Positions 1 to 6,714 are shown, counted from the stretch's first letter. The stretch: DNA of 8,448 bases from a bacterium (GCA_030680695.1 JAUXUT010000146.1:1-8448), one strand, 5' to 3'. The notes: generated by a model from the letters alone, not told the origin. Program-made: numbers and translations.

Positions 1-1
1 T

Positions 2-283
2 CAGGTGTTCGCCCGCTATCGTCAATTGCTTGCGGCGCGTTCATCATCACCTGCTTTTCATCCGCACGGCACACAAAGAATTTTAGAAATCGATAAAAGA
101 ATTTTCGCTGTCTTACGCGCATCTCCCGATGAAACAAAACAGGTCTTGTGCCTGCAAAATGTATCCGTGCAGGAAGTGCAGATACAAATTCCGAATCAAA
201 AAGCGGCTCGTGACCTGCTCACGAACCGCTCTGTTGATGTGCAAGTAATACTACAGCCGTATCAAACCCTGTGGCTTGCATAA
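2..283 (+). CDS. C-terminus of a GH13 sucrose-phosphorylase-like glycosidase/phosphorylase (5' truncated by window edge)
   Basis: Only the last 93 codons are visible and the reading frame is open to the left edge, so the GTG at position 5 is an internal Val, not a start. The helix 'FARYRQLLAARSSSPAFHPHG' region followed by a small all-beta domain ending in 'LQPYQTLWLA' matches the end of GH13 alpha-amylase superfamily enzymes, especially the sucrose/glucosylglycerate phosphorylase subfamily: the last barrel helix carries 'LLxxRxxxPAFHPxG', and the C-terminal sandwich closes with an aliphatic-x-PYxxxWL strand. Catalytic residues lie upstream and cannot be checked, so the substrate (sucrose, glucosylglycerate or another glucoside) is unknown. 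The gene converges on the thiolase gene; its stop TAA is followed by no obvious intrinsic terminator before the inverted-repeat element at 332. Confidence 0.75.
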   Translation, partial: QVFARYRQLLAARSSSPAFHPHGTQRILEIDKRIFAVLRASPDETKQVLCLQNVSVQEVQIQIPNQKAARDLLTNRSVDVQVILQPYQTLWLA

Positions 284-331
284 AATCGGAGTGCAGACTT
301 TTGAACTTTTCCAAATTATCCTGACAATATC

Positions 332-451
332 GTACCGCAAGGCATGTCCTGCCTGCGCCAGTGCCGCAGGCACAGGTGAGTTCATCGAAGGATTCATCTT
401 GCGAGCGGCAAATGGGCTGCCAAAGTACGCGCAATGTGAACATTGCGGTAC
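332..451. repeat. 120-bp palindromic (MITE/REP-like) element with 9-bp terminal inverted repeats
   Basis: The stretch begins with GTACCGCAA (332-340) and ends with its exact reverse complement TTGCGGTAC (443-451). Inside lie further dyads: GCCTGCG (351-357) pairs with CGCAGGC across a 7-base loop, and GGCA/TGCC flank a short loop near 405-420. The right end is itself a larger palindrome (423-453). I see no target-site duplication: the flanks are 'atatc' and 'ttagt'. The element sits in the convergent gap between the phosphorylase-like gene and the thiolase gene, a tolerant spot for small non-autonomous repeats. A 74-codon minus-strand reading frame crosses it but resembles no protein I recognise. 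Whether it is dispersed in the genome cannot be seen from here. Confidence 0.45.
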
Positions 452-453
452 TT
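423..453. repeat. Near-perfect palindrome between convergent genes
   Basis: AAGTAC (423-428) and CGCAATGT (430-437) are mirrored by ACATTGCG (440-447) and GTACTT (448-453): 14 paired positions per arm, one bulged G at 429, and a 2-base centre. Neither strand has a T-run after it, so it is not a classical intrinsic terminator, although it lies just beyond the thiolase stop codon where a 3' stabilising hairpin would be expected. A 2-base centre suits a cruciform or protein-binding dyad better than a tight RNA loop, but an RNA with the innermost pairs open would still be very stable. Confidence 0.6.
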
Positions 454-473
454 AGTCCGCGCTCCGGGGATTT

Positions 474-1652
474 TTAATCAAGCCTCTGCAAAATATGACT
501 CACCGCTGTGGACGCCGGTCCGCCCAGTGATTGGATCAGCCCGAACTTCGCATCCTTAACTTGATTCGCCTCTGCCTGACCTCGCAGCTGCATCGTCGCT
601 TCGACGGCTTGATACACGCCCGCAGCGCCTCCGGGGAATCCGCGGGCTTTCATGCCGCCCATCGTCGCACAGGGGATTTTTCCCTTAAGTCCGATGGAGC
701 CATCTGCGGCGAGTTTCCATCCGCTTCCCTTAATTGCAAACCCAACCGCTTCGAGTTGCAGCGCGGCATAGATACTGAACGCGTCGTGATATTCGAAGAA
801 ATCAATGCCGTCGAGCGTCAGACCGACCTGCTTCATGGCTTTGCCCGCGGAGAGTTGTGCCGTGTCGAAGTACAGCATATCCTTGCGGTCATGCAGCGCC
901 AGCGTATCAGACGAAGCACCGGAGCCAGCGATCTTCACGAGTGGATTGCTGAAACTGGACGGGAGCCCCCTGCGGGGATGATACAACTCGCGGCGAGTTA
1001 AAAGAAGCGCGGCAGCGCCATCCGCATTGGGAGCCATGTCGAACATGTTGAGCGGGTCACTGACCATCTCTGCCTTGGCGTAGGTCTCCGCTTTGATGGC
1101 TTTGCGGAACATGGCGTTTTTGTTTGCCACGCCATTCGCATGTGCAGTGAGCGCAAAACCTGCGAACCCATCCGCAGAGACTTCGTTCTCGTGCATGTAA
1201 CGTTTCATCAATAGCGCAGCTTGCGCGGCGGGAGTCATGCCCTGCACGGCTTCAAAGTCCGAGTCGGAGGCGGTGGCGAGGGCTTCGTCCACTTCCGAGC
1301 CGACTTTGTCGGTGAACTTCTCCACGCCGACGACGAGCGCCACATCGACAAATCCACTGGCAACGGCAAGATAGCCCTGACGGAGCGCCGCTCCGCCCGA
1401 TGCGCCCGCCGCTTCGACGGTCACTGCTTCGATGCCAGTCAGACCTGCGTAGTCCGCGATCAGTGCGCCGACATGCGCCTGCCGTGAAAGATTGGGCGCG
1501 AGCATGTTACCCACAAAAAGCGACTGCGGTTTGAGTCCGCCCGCATCGTGAATGGCGTCATGGATGGCGGCATAGGCAAGGTCGCGCAGACCAATCTCCC
1601 AATGCTCGCCGACTTCAGTTTGTCCGATACCTGCAATGATGACTTCTGTCAT
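474..1652 (-). CDS. Archaeal-type acetyl-CoA acetyltransferase (thiolase) homologue lacking the nucleophilic Cys
   Basis: A 392-residue protein of full thiolase length, similar to the acetoacetyl-CoA thiolases paired with HMG-CoA synthase in archaea; that reaction condenses two acetyl-CoA as the entry to the mevalonate pathway. Seen: N-terminal 'VIIAGIGQTEVGEH', the active-site loop 'VEAAGASGGAALRQGY' (residues 79-94), the 'EYHDAFS' loop with His289, and the C-terminal 'GGMKARGFPGGAAG' loop (332-345). In the family the first loop reads A-C-A-S-G-G and the last usually G-H-P; here residue 83 is Gly (GGC) and residue 339 is Phe (TTC). Acyl transfer to Cys is therefore impossible as written. The frame is uninterrupted, so this is either a retained non-catalytic or divergent subunit, or the Cys codon carries a sequencing error (one base, position 1406). 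The start is ATG with AGGA eight bases upstream. It follows the HMG-CoA synthase gene by 99 bp. Confidence 0.85.
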   Translation of the reverse strand: MTEVIIAGIGQTEVGEHWEIGLRDLAYAAIHDAIHDAGGLKPQSLFVGNMLAPNLSRQAHVGALIADYAGLTGIEAVTVEAAGASGGAALRQGYLAVASGFVDVALVVGVEKFTDKVGSEVDEALATASDSDFEAVQGMTPAAQAALLMKRYMHENEVSADGFAGFALTAHANGVANKNAMFRKAIKAETYAKAEMVSDPLNMFDMAPNADGAAALLLTRRELYHPRRGLPSSFSNPLVKIAGSGASSDTLALHDRKDMLYFDTAQLSAGKAMKQVGLTLDGIDFFEYHDAFSIYAALQLEAVGFAIKGSGWKLAADGSIGLKGKIPCATMGGMKARGFPGGAAGVYQAVEATMQLRGQAEANQVKDAKFGLIQSLGGPASTAVSHILQRLD

Positions 1653-1673
1653 GAATGATTTCCTGGTTGTGTA

Positions 1674-1725
1674 ATAGGGAATAGTAAATGGTGAATGGTG
1701 AATAGTTGGTTTTACTATTCCCTAT
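1674..1725. repeat. 15-bp perfect inverted repeat in the synthase-thiolase spacer
   Basis: ATAGGGAATAGTAAA (1674-1688) is the exact reverse complement of TTTACTATTCCCTAT (1711-1725), separated by 22 bases that include two tandem GGTGAAT units (1690-1703). More degenerate copies of the same words (CTATTCTCTATTCAC) follow to about 1742. In the transcript the hairpin would lie 22 bases before the thiolase ATG, close to but not covering its AGGA ribosome-binding site. It could be an mRNA processing or stability element that uncouples thiolase from synthase expression, or a low-complexity repeat insertion. There is no T-run, so termination is unlikely. Confidence 0.7.
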
Positions 1726-1751
1726 GACCTATTCTCTATTCACTGGGTTTT

Positions 1752-2828
1752 CTATCTCATCGCCAACTTCCCACGGAATCTCACATAAGTGGCGTAGTCA
1801 ATTTCACTTCGGCGGGCGATGTATTCCTGCGTCTTCGTGGCGAGACCCTGACGGGCGGTTACTTTGTCAGTGACGGTAATGTCGAAGGCGTCTGAGCCAG
1901 CCCCGGAGCCGAAAGAGACGACGAGGATTCGGTCACCGGGTTGGGCGATGTCGAGCGTCGCAGTCAGTCCGATCATTGCCGCGCCTGCGTAGGTATTTCC
2001 AATCGTGTGGACCAAAAGCCCAGGCTCAATTTGCTCTGCGGAGAATCCAAGCTGCCCCGCCACACGCTGCGGGAATTTTGTATTCGGCTGGTGGAAGATC
2101 GCCCACTTGTAATCTTTGGCGGTGGAGCCTATCGCTTCCATGAGATGCGTGGCGGCTTCGGTGATGTGCTTGAAGTAGGCGGGTTCGCCCGTGAAGCGCA
2201 TGCCGTGTTCGGGGTACTTCTGATATTCGCGCCGCCAGAAATCGGGCGTGTCGGTGACGTAGGAGTACGAGGCGTTGATCGTTGCGAGGGATTCTTCGGC
2301 GGGGCCGACGATGTACGCGCCGCCGCCCGCGCCCGCGGTGTATTCGAGCGCATCGCCGGGTTTGCCTTGCGCGGTGTCCATGCCGATGGCCATGGCATAG
2401 TGACCCATGCCCGAGCCGACCAATCCCATTGCGGCGACCATCGCTTCGGTGCCCGCTTTGCAGGCGAATTCCCAGTCTGCGGCTTGGGTATTGGGGACAG
2501 CGCCAATCGCTTCGGCAACTAAGGTGGAAGTTGGTTTGACCGCATACGGATGCGACTCAGACCCGACCCAGACCGCGCGCAGTTCGGTCGGGTCAATTTG
2601 TGCGCGGAGCATGGCATTGCGCGCCGCTTCGATGGACATGGTAATCACATCTTCATCGAGGCCGGGCACGGCTTTCTCTTTGATGGGCAGTCCGCTGGTC
2701 TTGCCCGTCCATACGCGGGCGACTTCCTTGGCGGGCAGACGGAAGCGTGGCACATACGCGCCATAGCCGACAATGCCAACGGGCTTGTCCGGTTTGAGGA
2801 GGGTGGGGGAGGGTTGGGGGGTTGTCAT
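1752..2828 (-). CDS. Hydroxymethylglutaryl-CoA synthase, archaeal type
   Basis: A 358-residue condensing enzyme that joins acetyl-CoA and acetoacetyl-CoA into HMG-CoA, the second step of the mevalonate route to isoprenoids. Full length for the archaeal-type family. Seen: 'VGIVGYGAYVPRFRL' at the N-terminal strand (17-31); 'GSESHPYAVKPT' with the general-acid/base Glu91; 'EFACKAGTEA' with nucleophile Cys123; 'FHQPNTKFP' with His246; and 'GNTYAGAAMIGL' near 277-288. The Cys-His-Glu triad is intact, unlike the partner thiolase. The first ~15 residues form a Pro-rich extension (TTPQPSPTLLKPDKP) encoded by a C-rich tract; no alternative start lies between it and the conserved core, so the ATG at 2828 is retained although its ribosome-binding site is poor. 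The lipoprotein gene ends 65 bp upstream, and the thiolase gene follows. GC is high (37 of 60 in 2341-2400), in contrast to the lipoprotein gene. Confidence 0.93.
   Translation of the reverse strand: MTTPQPSPTLLKPDKPVGIVGYGAYVPRFRLPAKEVARVWTGKTSGLPIKEKAVPGLDEDVITMSIEAARNAMLRAQIDPTELRAVWVGSESHPYAVKPTSTLVAEAIGAVPNTQAADWEFACKAGTEAMVAAMGLVGSGMGHYAMAIGMDTAQGKPGDALEYTAGAGGGAYIVGPAEESLATINASYSYVTDTPDFWRREYQKYPEHGMRFTGEPAYFKHITEAATHLMEAIGSTAKDYKWAIFHQPNTKFPQRVAGQLGFSAEQIEPGLLVHTIGNTYAGAAMIGLTATLDIAQPGDRILVVSFGSGAGSDAFDITVTDKVTARQGLATKTQEYIARRSEIDYATYVRFRGKLAMR
2801..2821 (+). other. Potential G-quadruplex motif at the 5' end of the HMG-CoA synthase gene
   Basis: The plus strand shows four G-runs with very short loops: GGG, T, GGGGG, A, GGG, TT, GGGGGG. 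It is the template strand of the synthase gene and covers about codons 3-9. The mRNA itself is C-rich there, so any quadruplex would form in DNA (or in an antisense RNA) and could impede early elongation. The same tract encodes the odd Pro-rich N-terminal extension. Confidence 0.55.
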
Positions 2829-2893
2829 TTGGGTTGTTGTTTCTTTCGATCATAAAGGTGATGTTGCTGAAAAATGACTCGATCCTTATTAAC

Positions 2894-5800
2894 TTATTTC
2901 ATCATTACTACTGTGGAATTTTCTATCCATTGGCCATTTATCAAGGCATAAACAACAATTACTAGTCTCCCACGTCTAATTTTTTGTCCACATTCGCTTT
3001 CTTTGTCAATTTCTAATTCATTAAAAGAAAGTTGAATTGAACAAATTATTTTGCTGTTGTAGCTATTGTCGTTATTTTGCCAGAATTCCCAAAAGTACTC
3101 TTTGGCGTCGGGAACAGGAATGATTTTGAATAAAAAATAGTCATCAAAATTCACGGATTGCCCAAATGTAAGGTTCTCAAAGACAGGTCGAGTAATCGGT
3201 GGTGAAGGAACGGCTTCCGTTACGTTGGGATCTATACCCCATAGACGAATCGTCCCATCTACTCCAACGGACAAAACACCAGTTCCGTCGGGGAGAAAAG
3301 AGATATTGGAGATCGAGTGCAGAAAGTCATTGGGATAGTACAAGTCCTCGTGCTCGACCGAGAGAACATCCAAACCATCTGGTGAGAAAGATAAAATCGG
3401 AATGTAATCATTGACGCCTGTAATGCGCTCGAACAGGTGTGCATGACCTCTCAATTCGGAGAGTTTACTTCCATCTAACGTTTTCCATAGGGAAACAATG
3501 CCCGCTCGATTTGCAGTTGCCAATATTTTGCCATCGGGAGAGAAAGTAATTTTGTCGCCAGCAGCATTTATGGTTCCAAGCAATGAGCCATCTTCTGTCT
3601 TCCAGAGACGAACAGGTCTGCCATAACTTCTTGTTGCCAACAGCGAATTATCTGGCGAGAATTTCATTACAAAATATGGAGGCCGATAATCTTTTTTAAT
3701 GTCCTGATCTTTTATCGTGAAAAGTTTTTTTGATTCCTTAATATCCCAAATTACTATTTCACTAGGGACTGAGTCTGCTACGCTTGCGAGCAACCTTCCG
3801 TCTAATGAAAAGGCAACCGCAATGACATTCTTTTGATGCAACTTTAGCGCCTGACTTTCTCCAGTGGAAATGGAAACAAGCGTCAAGCGATTTTTTGCCC
3901 AAACCGCAAAAGCATCATGAGTCGGCGAAAAGACAATTCCATCGCAAGTAGAATGACCTGAAACAAGAAAATCTTTCTCCTGACCATACGAGTCCAACAA
4001 TATAATTTTTCCGTTTTCACATCTACCAGATTGAATGCCATCCTCGGAGAAAAACACATCTTCTTCATCCTTAGGAAACTTTACAAATTTATTTTGCTCC
4101 GGATACCACCAGTAGAAAAATTCATTCGTGAAGCCCCAGGCGAGAAGTGTATGGTCGGTTAAAACTTTTGCGCCCAATAATCCCCATACATGCGCAGAAT
4201 CATATAGTGGAATAGGTGGAGTTTCATCTGCCTCATCTAATGACATTCGTTTTATTAATTTGCCGTCTGATAAACTCTTGATCTCACGCACATTTTTTAC
4301 AGGATAGTCTATCGTATATTCTTTCCAGTCATTTGAAATGTTGTACCGAACTCGTTCGTCTGCAATACTGCTTCTATCATAAACAATGTCTCCGTTATTA
4401 TCAATCACCCAGAAAACGTTGCCACGTAAGAATCCGAACATTTTTCCATCTGGTGAAAAAGTTGGCTGGACCAAATTGCCACCCAATATTGGCCAACCTG
4501 CATTGATCTGCCAAAGCGATCTCCCGTCACTCAATCTCCATAGATTGGTTCCGCTTTCGGACAGGCTCAGCAAAGTGTCACCATCGGGAGAGAATTCGAT
4601 GCCACGTACGCCAACTCTCCAAGTTGCCAAGGGGGTAATGTAAAGTGTAATAGGATGCTCTGTATCGTTCATGTCCCAAACTACTATTTTTTCGTCTGCA
4701 AACCCCGCTGCAATCTTTTTTTCATCACGCGAAATTGCAACATCACCTACTGTGGGAGTGATATTAGGCCCAATACTGTAAAAATCTTTAAGAATCGTCA
4801 GTTTATAGTGAATTTCTTTTATCAATTTACCATCAAGTGCATTCCACACCCTTACACTCGCGTCGTTGTGACCTGTGATGATTAAGTTCCCATCAAAAGA
4901 GACCTTATAAGCACTTACATTGTCTATTTCATAAAGTAGTGAGCCATCTTCAATGGAATATGCGTAAAGGCCTCTGGGTGTCTCAACTAAGTATAAGTTT
5001 CCTTGCACCCTAGTAGCCGAAGATAGCCAAAGTTCACCTAGATCCTTGTTTATTTTTGGATTGTACCAATAAGAGTCTCTCCATGCCCACGGCAAACCTT
5101 TTCCCCATATTGCCAGTTGCCGAACCTGATTTGCGTTTTCTGCTGTGATTGGGAAATCAAACTTGGGGTCATCCATATTAATTGTAGAGGATACGGTTGG
5201 AGTTGGATCAAGTAGTGCTGCATAATCTAAACTTGGAACAAGAAATTCAAGTTTAGTTAGTTTCACGCTTGAATTTACACCGCTTGATAATTCAACTTCC
5301 ATAACTTGATTATCGGGGAATAATCCGTTTGGAAAATCACCAACAGTTGACAAAGGGATTTCCATAATAATGTCGTTGTTGTGCTCGATTTTTATGTTCC
5401 TGGCTTGGTGGTCAAATGTTACGATTATTTCTCCTGTCGTTATCTCGTCATGGCCTGAAGGAAGGGGAACTTGATTATTGTAAATTGGCTCTTCTTGGGA
5501 ACCATCGCGTAAATGTACGTTCAGGCTTTGACTCTCGTAGAATATCTCGAATTGCTTGCTCCCTTTCCACCATGGAAAATCTGGACCTGCTTTTGTGGCA
5601 GTGAGAATTATCCCATTAACCCCTGTTGATTCCATGTTTAGTTTGAGTTGAAGTTCGCTGGAAAAAGTTATGGCTCTGGCTAGTAATGTGGCGCTCCAAT
5701 AATCCGTTAAGTTCTCATTTTGAACGATTCTGTTTTCATTAGCAATACCGTTGACGACTTTCCACTCTTCCTCTGTGGTTGAAGTCTCATCAATTAATGC

Positions 5801-6460
5801 TGCATAGTCTGAACTTGGAACAAGAAATTCAAGTCCAGTCAGTTTAACGCTGGAGTTTGCGCCATTTGATCCTCTAATTTCTGCAATTTGACCGTCGGGA
5901 AATAATCCGTTCGGAAAATCCCCAACAGTTGACAGAGATATTTGCATAAGAGTTTTGCCATCATGTTCAATCTTTATGTTCCTGGCATGGTTGTCAAATA
6001 TTACGATTATTTCCCCTGTTGTTATATAATCATTACTTGAGGGAAGGGAAACTTGATTATTGTAAATTGGCTCTTCTTGGGAGCCGTCGCGTAAATGTAC
6101 GTTCAGTCTTTGACCCTCGTAGAATATCTCGAGACGTTTGCCGGGTTCTTTCGACTCCAAAAGTATTCCATTAACCCCTTTTGATTCCATATTCAGCCTG
6201 ATTTGAAGCCCACTTGAAAAAATTATGGTTTCGCTCAATAAAAATTCACTCCAATCATTAGTGAGATTCTCTTGTTGAATGGTTTTATCTTCAGTGGCTA
6301 TGCTTTTTATTAATTTCCACTCTTCATCGCCCGAAAGTGCTGTGGGAGTAATTGTGCTTGTAGATAGGGTCTCGTTTTCAGGAAGTGTTGTAGAACTTGA
6401 AACGCCACAAGCTGAAATAAATATTGCAAGAATGAAAATAATCGTAAAAACTTTCTTCAT
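2894..6460 (-). CDS. Large WD40 beta-propeller lipoprotein with duplicated N-terminal domain
   Basis: An 1188-residue predicted surface lipoprotein. Residues 1-17 are a signal peptide and 'ISAC' (15-18) is a lipobox with lipidated Cys18. After a Ser/Thr-rich linker, two tandem homologous domains follow (about 45-226 and 230-419), sharing 'NVHLRDGSQEEPIYNNQV' and 'STVGDFPNGLFPD'; they look like beta-sandwich, LamG/concanavalin-like modules (inferred from strand pattern). 'NANQVRQLAIWGKG' (442-455) leads into WD40-like blades, roughly 485-1080, recognised by recurring 'FSPDG' turns and strand ends such as VRVW, IVVWD, IVIWD, VRLW, SLWK and IRLW. A C-terminal beta domain (1085-1188) has Cys1140 and Cys1157, a possible disulfide. 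The start is set by AAGGAG eight bases upstream. The role is unknown; binding of carbohydrate or protein partners at the surface is plausible. The gene is AT-richer than synthase/thiolase (24 of 60 GC in 4681-4740), suggesting separate origin. Confidence 0.85.
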   Translation of the reverse strand: MKKVFTIIFILAIFISACGVSSSTTLPENETLSTSTITPTALSGDEEWKLIKSIATEDKTIQQENLTNDWSEFLLSETIIFSSGLQIRLNMESKGVNGILLESKEPGKRLEIFYEGQRLNVHLRDGSQEEPIYNNQVSLPSSNDYITTGEIIVIFDNHARNIKIEHDGKTLMQISLSTVGDFPNGLFPDGQIAEIRGSNGANSSVKLTGLEFLVPSSDYAALIDETSTTEEEWKVVNGIANENRIVQNENLTDYWSATLLARAITFSSELQLKLNMESTGVNGIILTATKAGPDFPWWKGSKQFEIFYESQSLNVHLRDGSQEEPIYNNQVPLPSGHDEITTGEIIVTFDHQARNIKIEHNNDIIMEIPLSTVGDFPNGLFPDNQVMEVELSSGVNSSVKLTKLEFLVPSLDYAALLDPTPTVSSTINMDDPKFDFPITAENANQVRQLAIWGKGLPWAWRDSYWYNPKINKDLGELWLSSATRVQGNLYLVETPRGLYAYSIEDGSLLYEIDNVSAYKVSFDGNLIITGHNDASVRVWNALDGKLIKEIHYKLTILKDFYSIGPNITPTVGDVAISRDEKKIAAGFADEKIVVWDMNDTEHPITLYITPLATWRVGVRGIEFSPDGDTLLSLSESGTNLWRLSDGRSLWQINAGWPILGGNLVQPTFSPDGKMFGFLRGNVFWVIDNNGDIVYDRSSIADERVRYNISNDWKEYTIDYPVKNVREIKSLSDGKLIKRMSLDEADETPPIPLYDSAHVWGLLGAKVLTDHTLLAWGFTNEFFYWWYPEQNKFVKFPKDEEDVFFSEDGIQSGRCENGKIILLDSYGQEKDFLVSGHSTCDGIVFSPTHDAFAVWAKNRLTLVSISTGESQALKLHQKNVIAVAFSLDGRLLASVADSVPSEIVIWDIKESKKLFTIKDQDIKKDYRPPYFVMKFSPDNSLLATRSYGRPVRLWKTEDGSLLGTINAAGDKITFSPDGKILATANRAGIVSLWKTLDGSKLSELRGHAHLFERITGVNDYIPILSFSPDGLDVLSVEHEDLYYPNDFLHSISNISFLPDGTGVLSVGVDGTIRLWGIDPNVTEAVPSPPITRPVFENLTFGQSVNFDDYFLFKIIPVPDAKEYFWEFWQNNDNSYNSKIICSIQLSFNELEIDKESECGQKIRRGRLVIVVYALINGQWIENSTVVMMK
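5204..5773 (-). repeat. Internal tandem domain copy B of the lipoprotein gene (residues 230-419)
   Basis: Homologous to copy A at 5783-6328, with long identical DNA words such as AACTTGGAACAAGAAATTCA at 5229 and 5812. Copy B carries a short insertion around residues 290-302 (AGPDFPWWKGSK) where copy A reads EPGKR. Confidence 0.85.
5783..6328 (-). repeat. Internal tandem domain copy A of the lipoprotein gene (residues 45-226)
   Basis: The N-terminal copy of the duplicated ~185-residue module. Both copies begin with 'EEWK', contain 'LNMES.GVNGI' and 'NVHLRDGSQEEPIYNNQV', and end with 'EFLVPS.DYAAL'. Retained DNA similarity suggests a fairly recent in-gene duplication. Confidence 0.85.
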
Positions 6461-6468
6461 GTCATTTT

Positions 6469-6474
6469 CTCCTT
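6469..6474 (-). promoter_or_regulatory. Ribosome-binding site of the lipoprotein gene
   Basis: AAGGAG on the minus strand, eight bases before the ATG at 6460. It fixes the start, which also gives a complete signal peptide and lipobox. Confidence 0.85.
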
Positions 6475-6479
6475 AAGTT

Positions 6480-6513
6480 CTTTCAGATGCTATAGCATCA
6501 AGTGAGCTGAAAG
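6480..6513. promoter_or_regulatory. Perfect 14-bp palindrome within a nested dyad upstream of the lipoprotein gene
   Basis: GATGCTATAGCATC (6486-6499) is a perfect palindrome. It is bracketed by CTTTCA (6480-6485) and TGAAAG (6508-6513), a second complementary pair. It lies between the stop of the reductase fragment (6527) and the lipoprotein ribosome-binding site. An operator is the simplest reading; the minus strand also offers TGCTATAGC as a weak extended -10. No T-run follows, so a terminator is less likely. Confidence 0.45.
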
Positions 6514-6526
6514 GTCAGAATAAATT

Positions 6527-6714
6527 CTACTTTCCATCCTTCGGTTTGTTCAGGACGGCACTTTCCAATGATTTCAAAATCTCTTCCGCTCTATCAATTC
6601 TAACCACCTTCTCCGCCACCATCTGGTTGGCGACCTTCTCAACCAGATCACCGCTTGCGCCAGCCGCAATCGCGACCTGCCTTGCGTGTAGCGACATGTG
6701 TCCGCGTTGGATGC
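6527..6714 (-). pseudogene. mvaA: 3' fragment 2 of a class II HMG-CoA reductase gene
   Basis: Reading the minus strand, codons for 'IQRGHMSLHARQVAIAAGAS' and then 'GDLVEKVANQMVAEKVVRID' and 'RAEEILKSLESAVLNKPKDGK' end at TAG (6529-6527). This is the C-terminal end of class II HMG-CoA reductase, the NAD(P)H-dependent enzyme between HMG-CoA and mevalonate. The 'GHMSLHAR' segment carries the family's catalytic His on the mobile C-terminal flap. The rest of the enzyme (substrate and cofactor domains) is absent. The frame stays open to a TGA near 6826 but the upstream residues (e.g. SPPPLKSFYLLKAVRIIS) are not reductase and no usable start codon is present. Homology to fragment 1 begins sharply at 6714. 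On its own it cannot be an enzyme. Confidence 0.85.
6572..6714 (-). repeat. Direct repeat copy 2 (HMG-CoA reductase 3' end)
   Basis: 143 bp aligned without gaps to 7497-7639, with 10 mismatches by my count (93% identity). Eight of the ten are synonymous in the reductase frame; the other two change Glu to Asp and Ser to Asn. Together the two copies bracket the HAD hydrolase gene in direct orientation. Confidence 0.92.

Noticed and set aside
219..443. Minus-strand reading frame of 74 codons in the convergent gap
   Set aside because: It overlaps the end of the phosphorylase-like gene, is built largely from the inverted-repeat element, lacks a ribosome-binding site, and matches no family I recognise.
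423..453. Palindrome as intrinsic terminator of the thiolase operon
   Set aside because: No T-run follows on either strand and the centre is only two bases; kept as a palindrome only.
531..2855. Many plus-strand reading frames opposite the thiolase and synthase genes
   Set aside because: They are mirror frames of GC-rich coding sequence, rich in Arg, Gly and His, with no conserved motifs.
2829..2893. Promoter directly before HMG-CoA synthase (TATGAT near 2848-2853)
   Set aside because: A passable -10 exists but no convincing -35 at proper spacing; the gene may be read from upstream.
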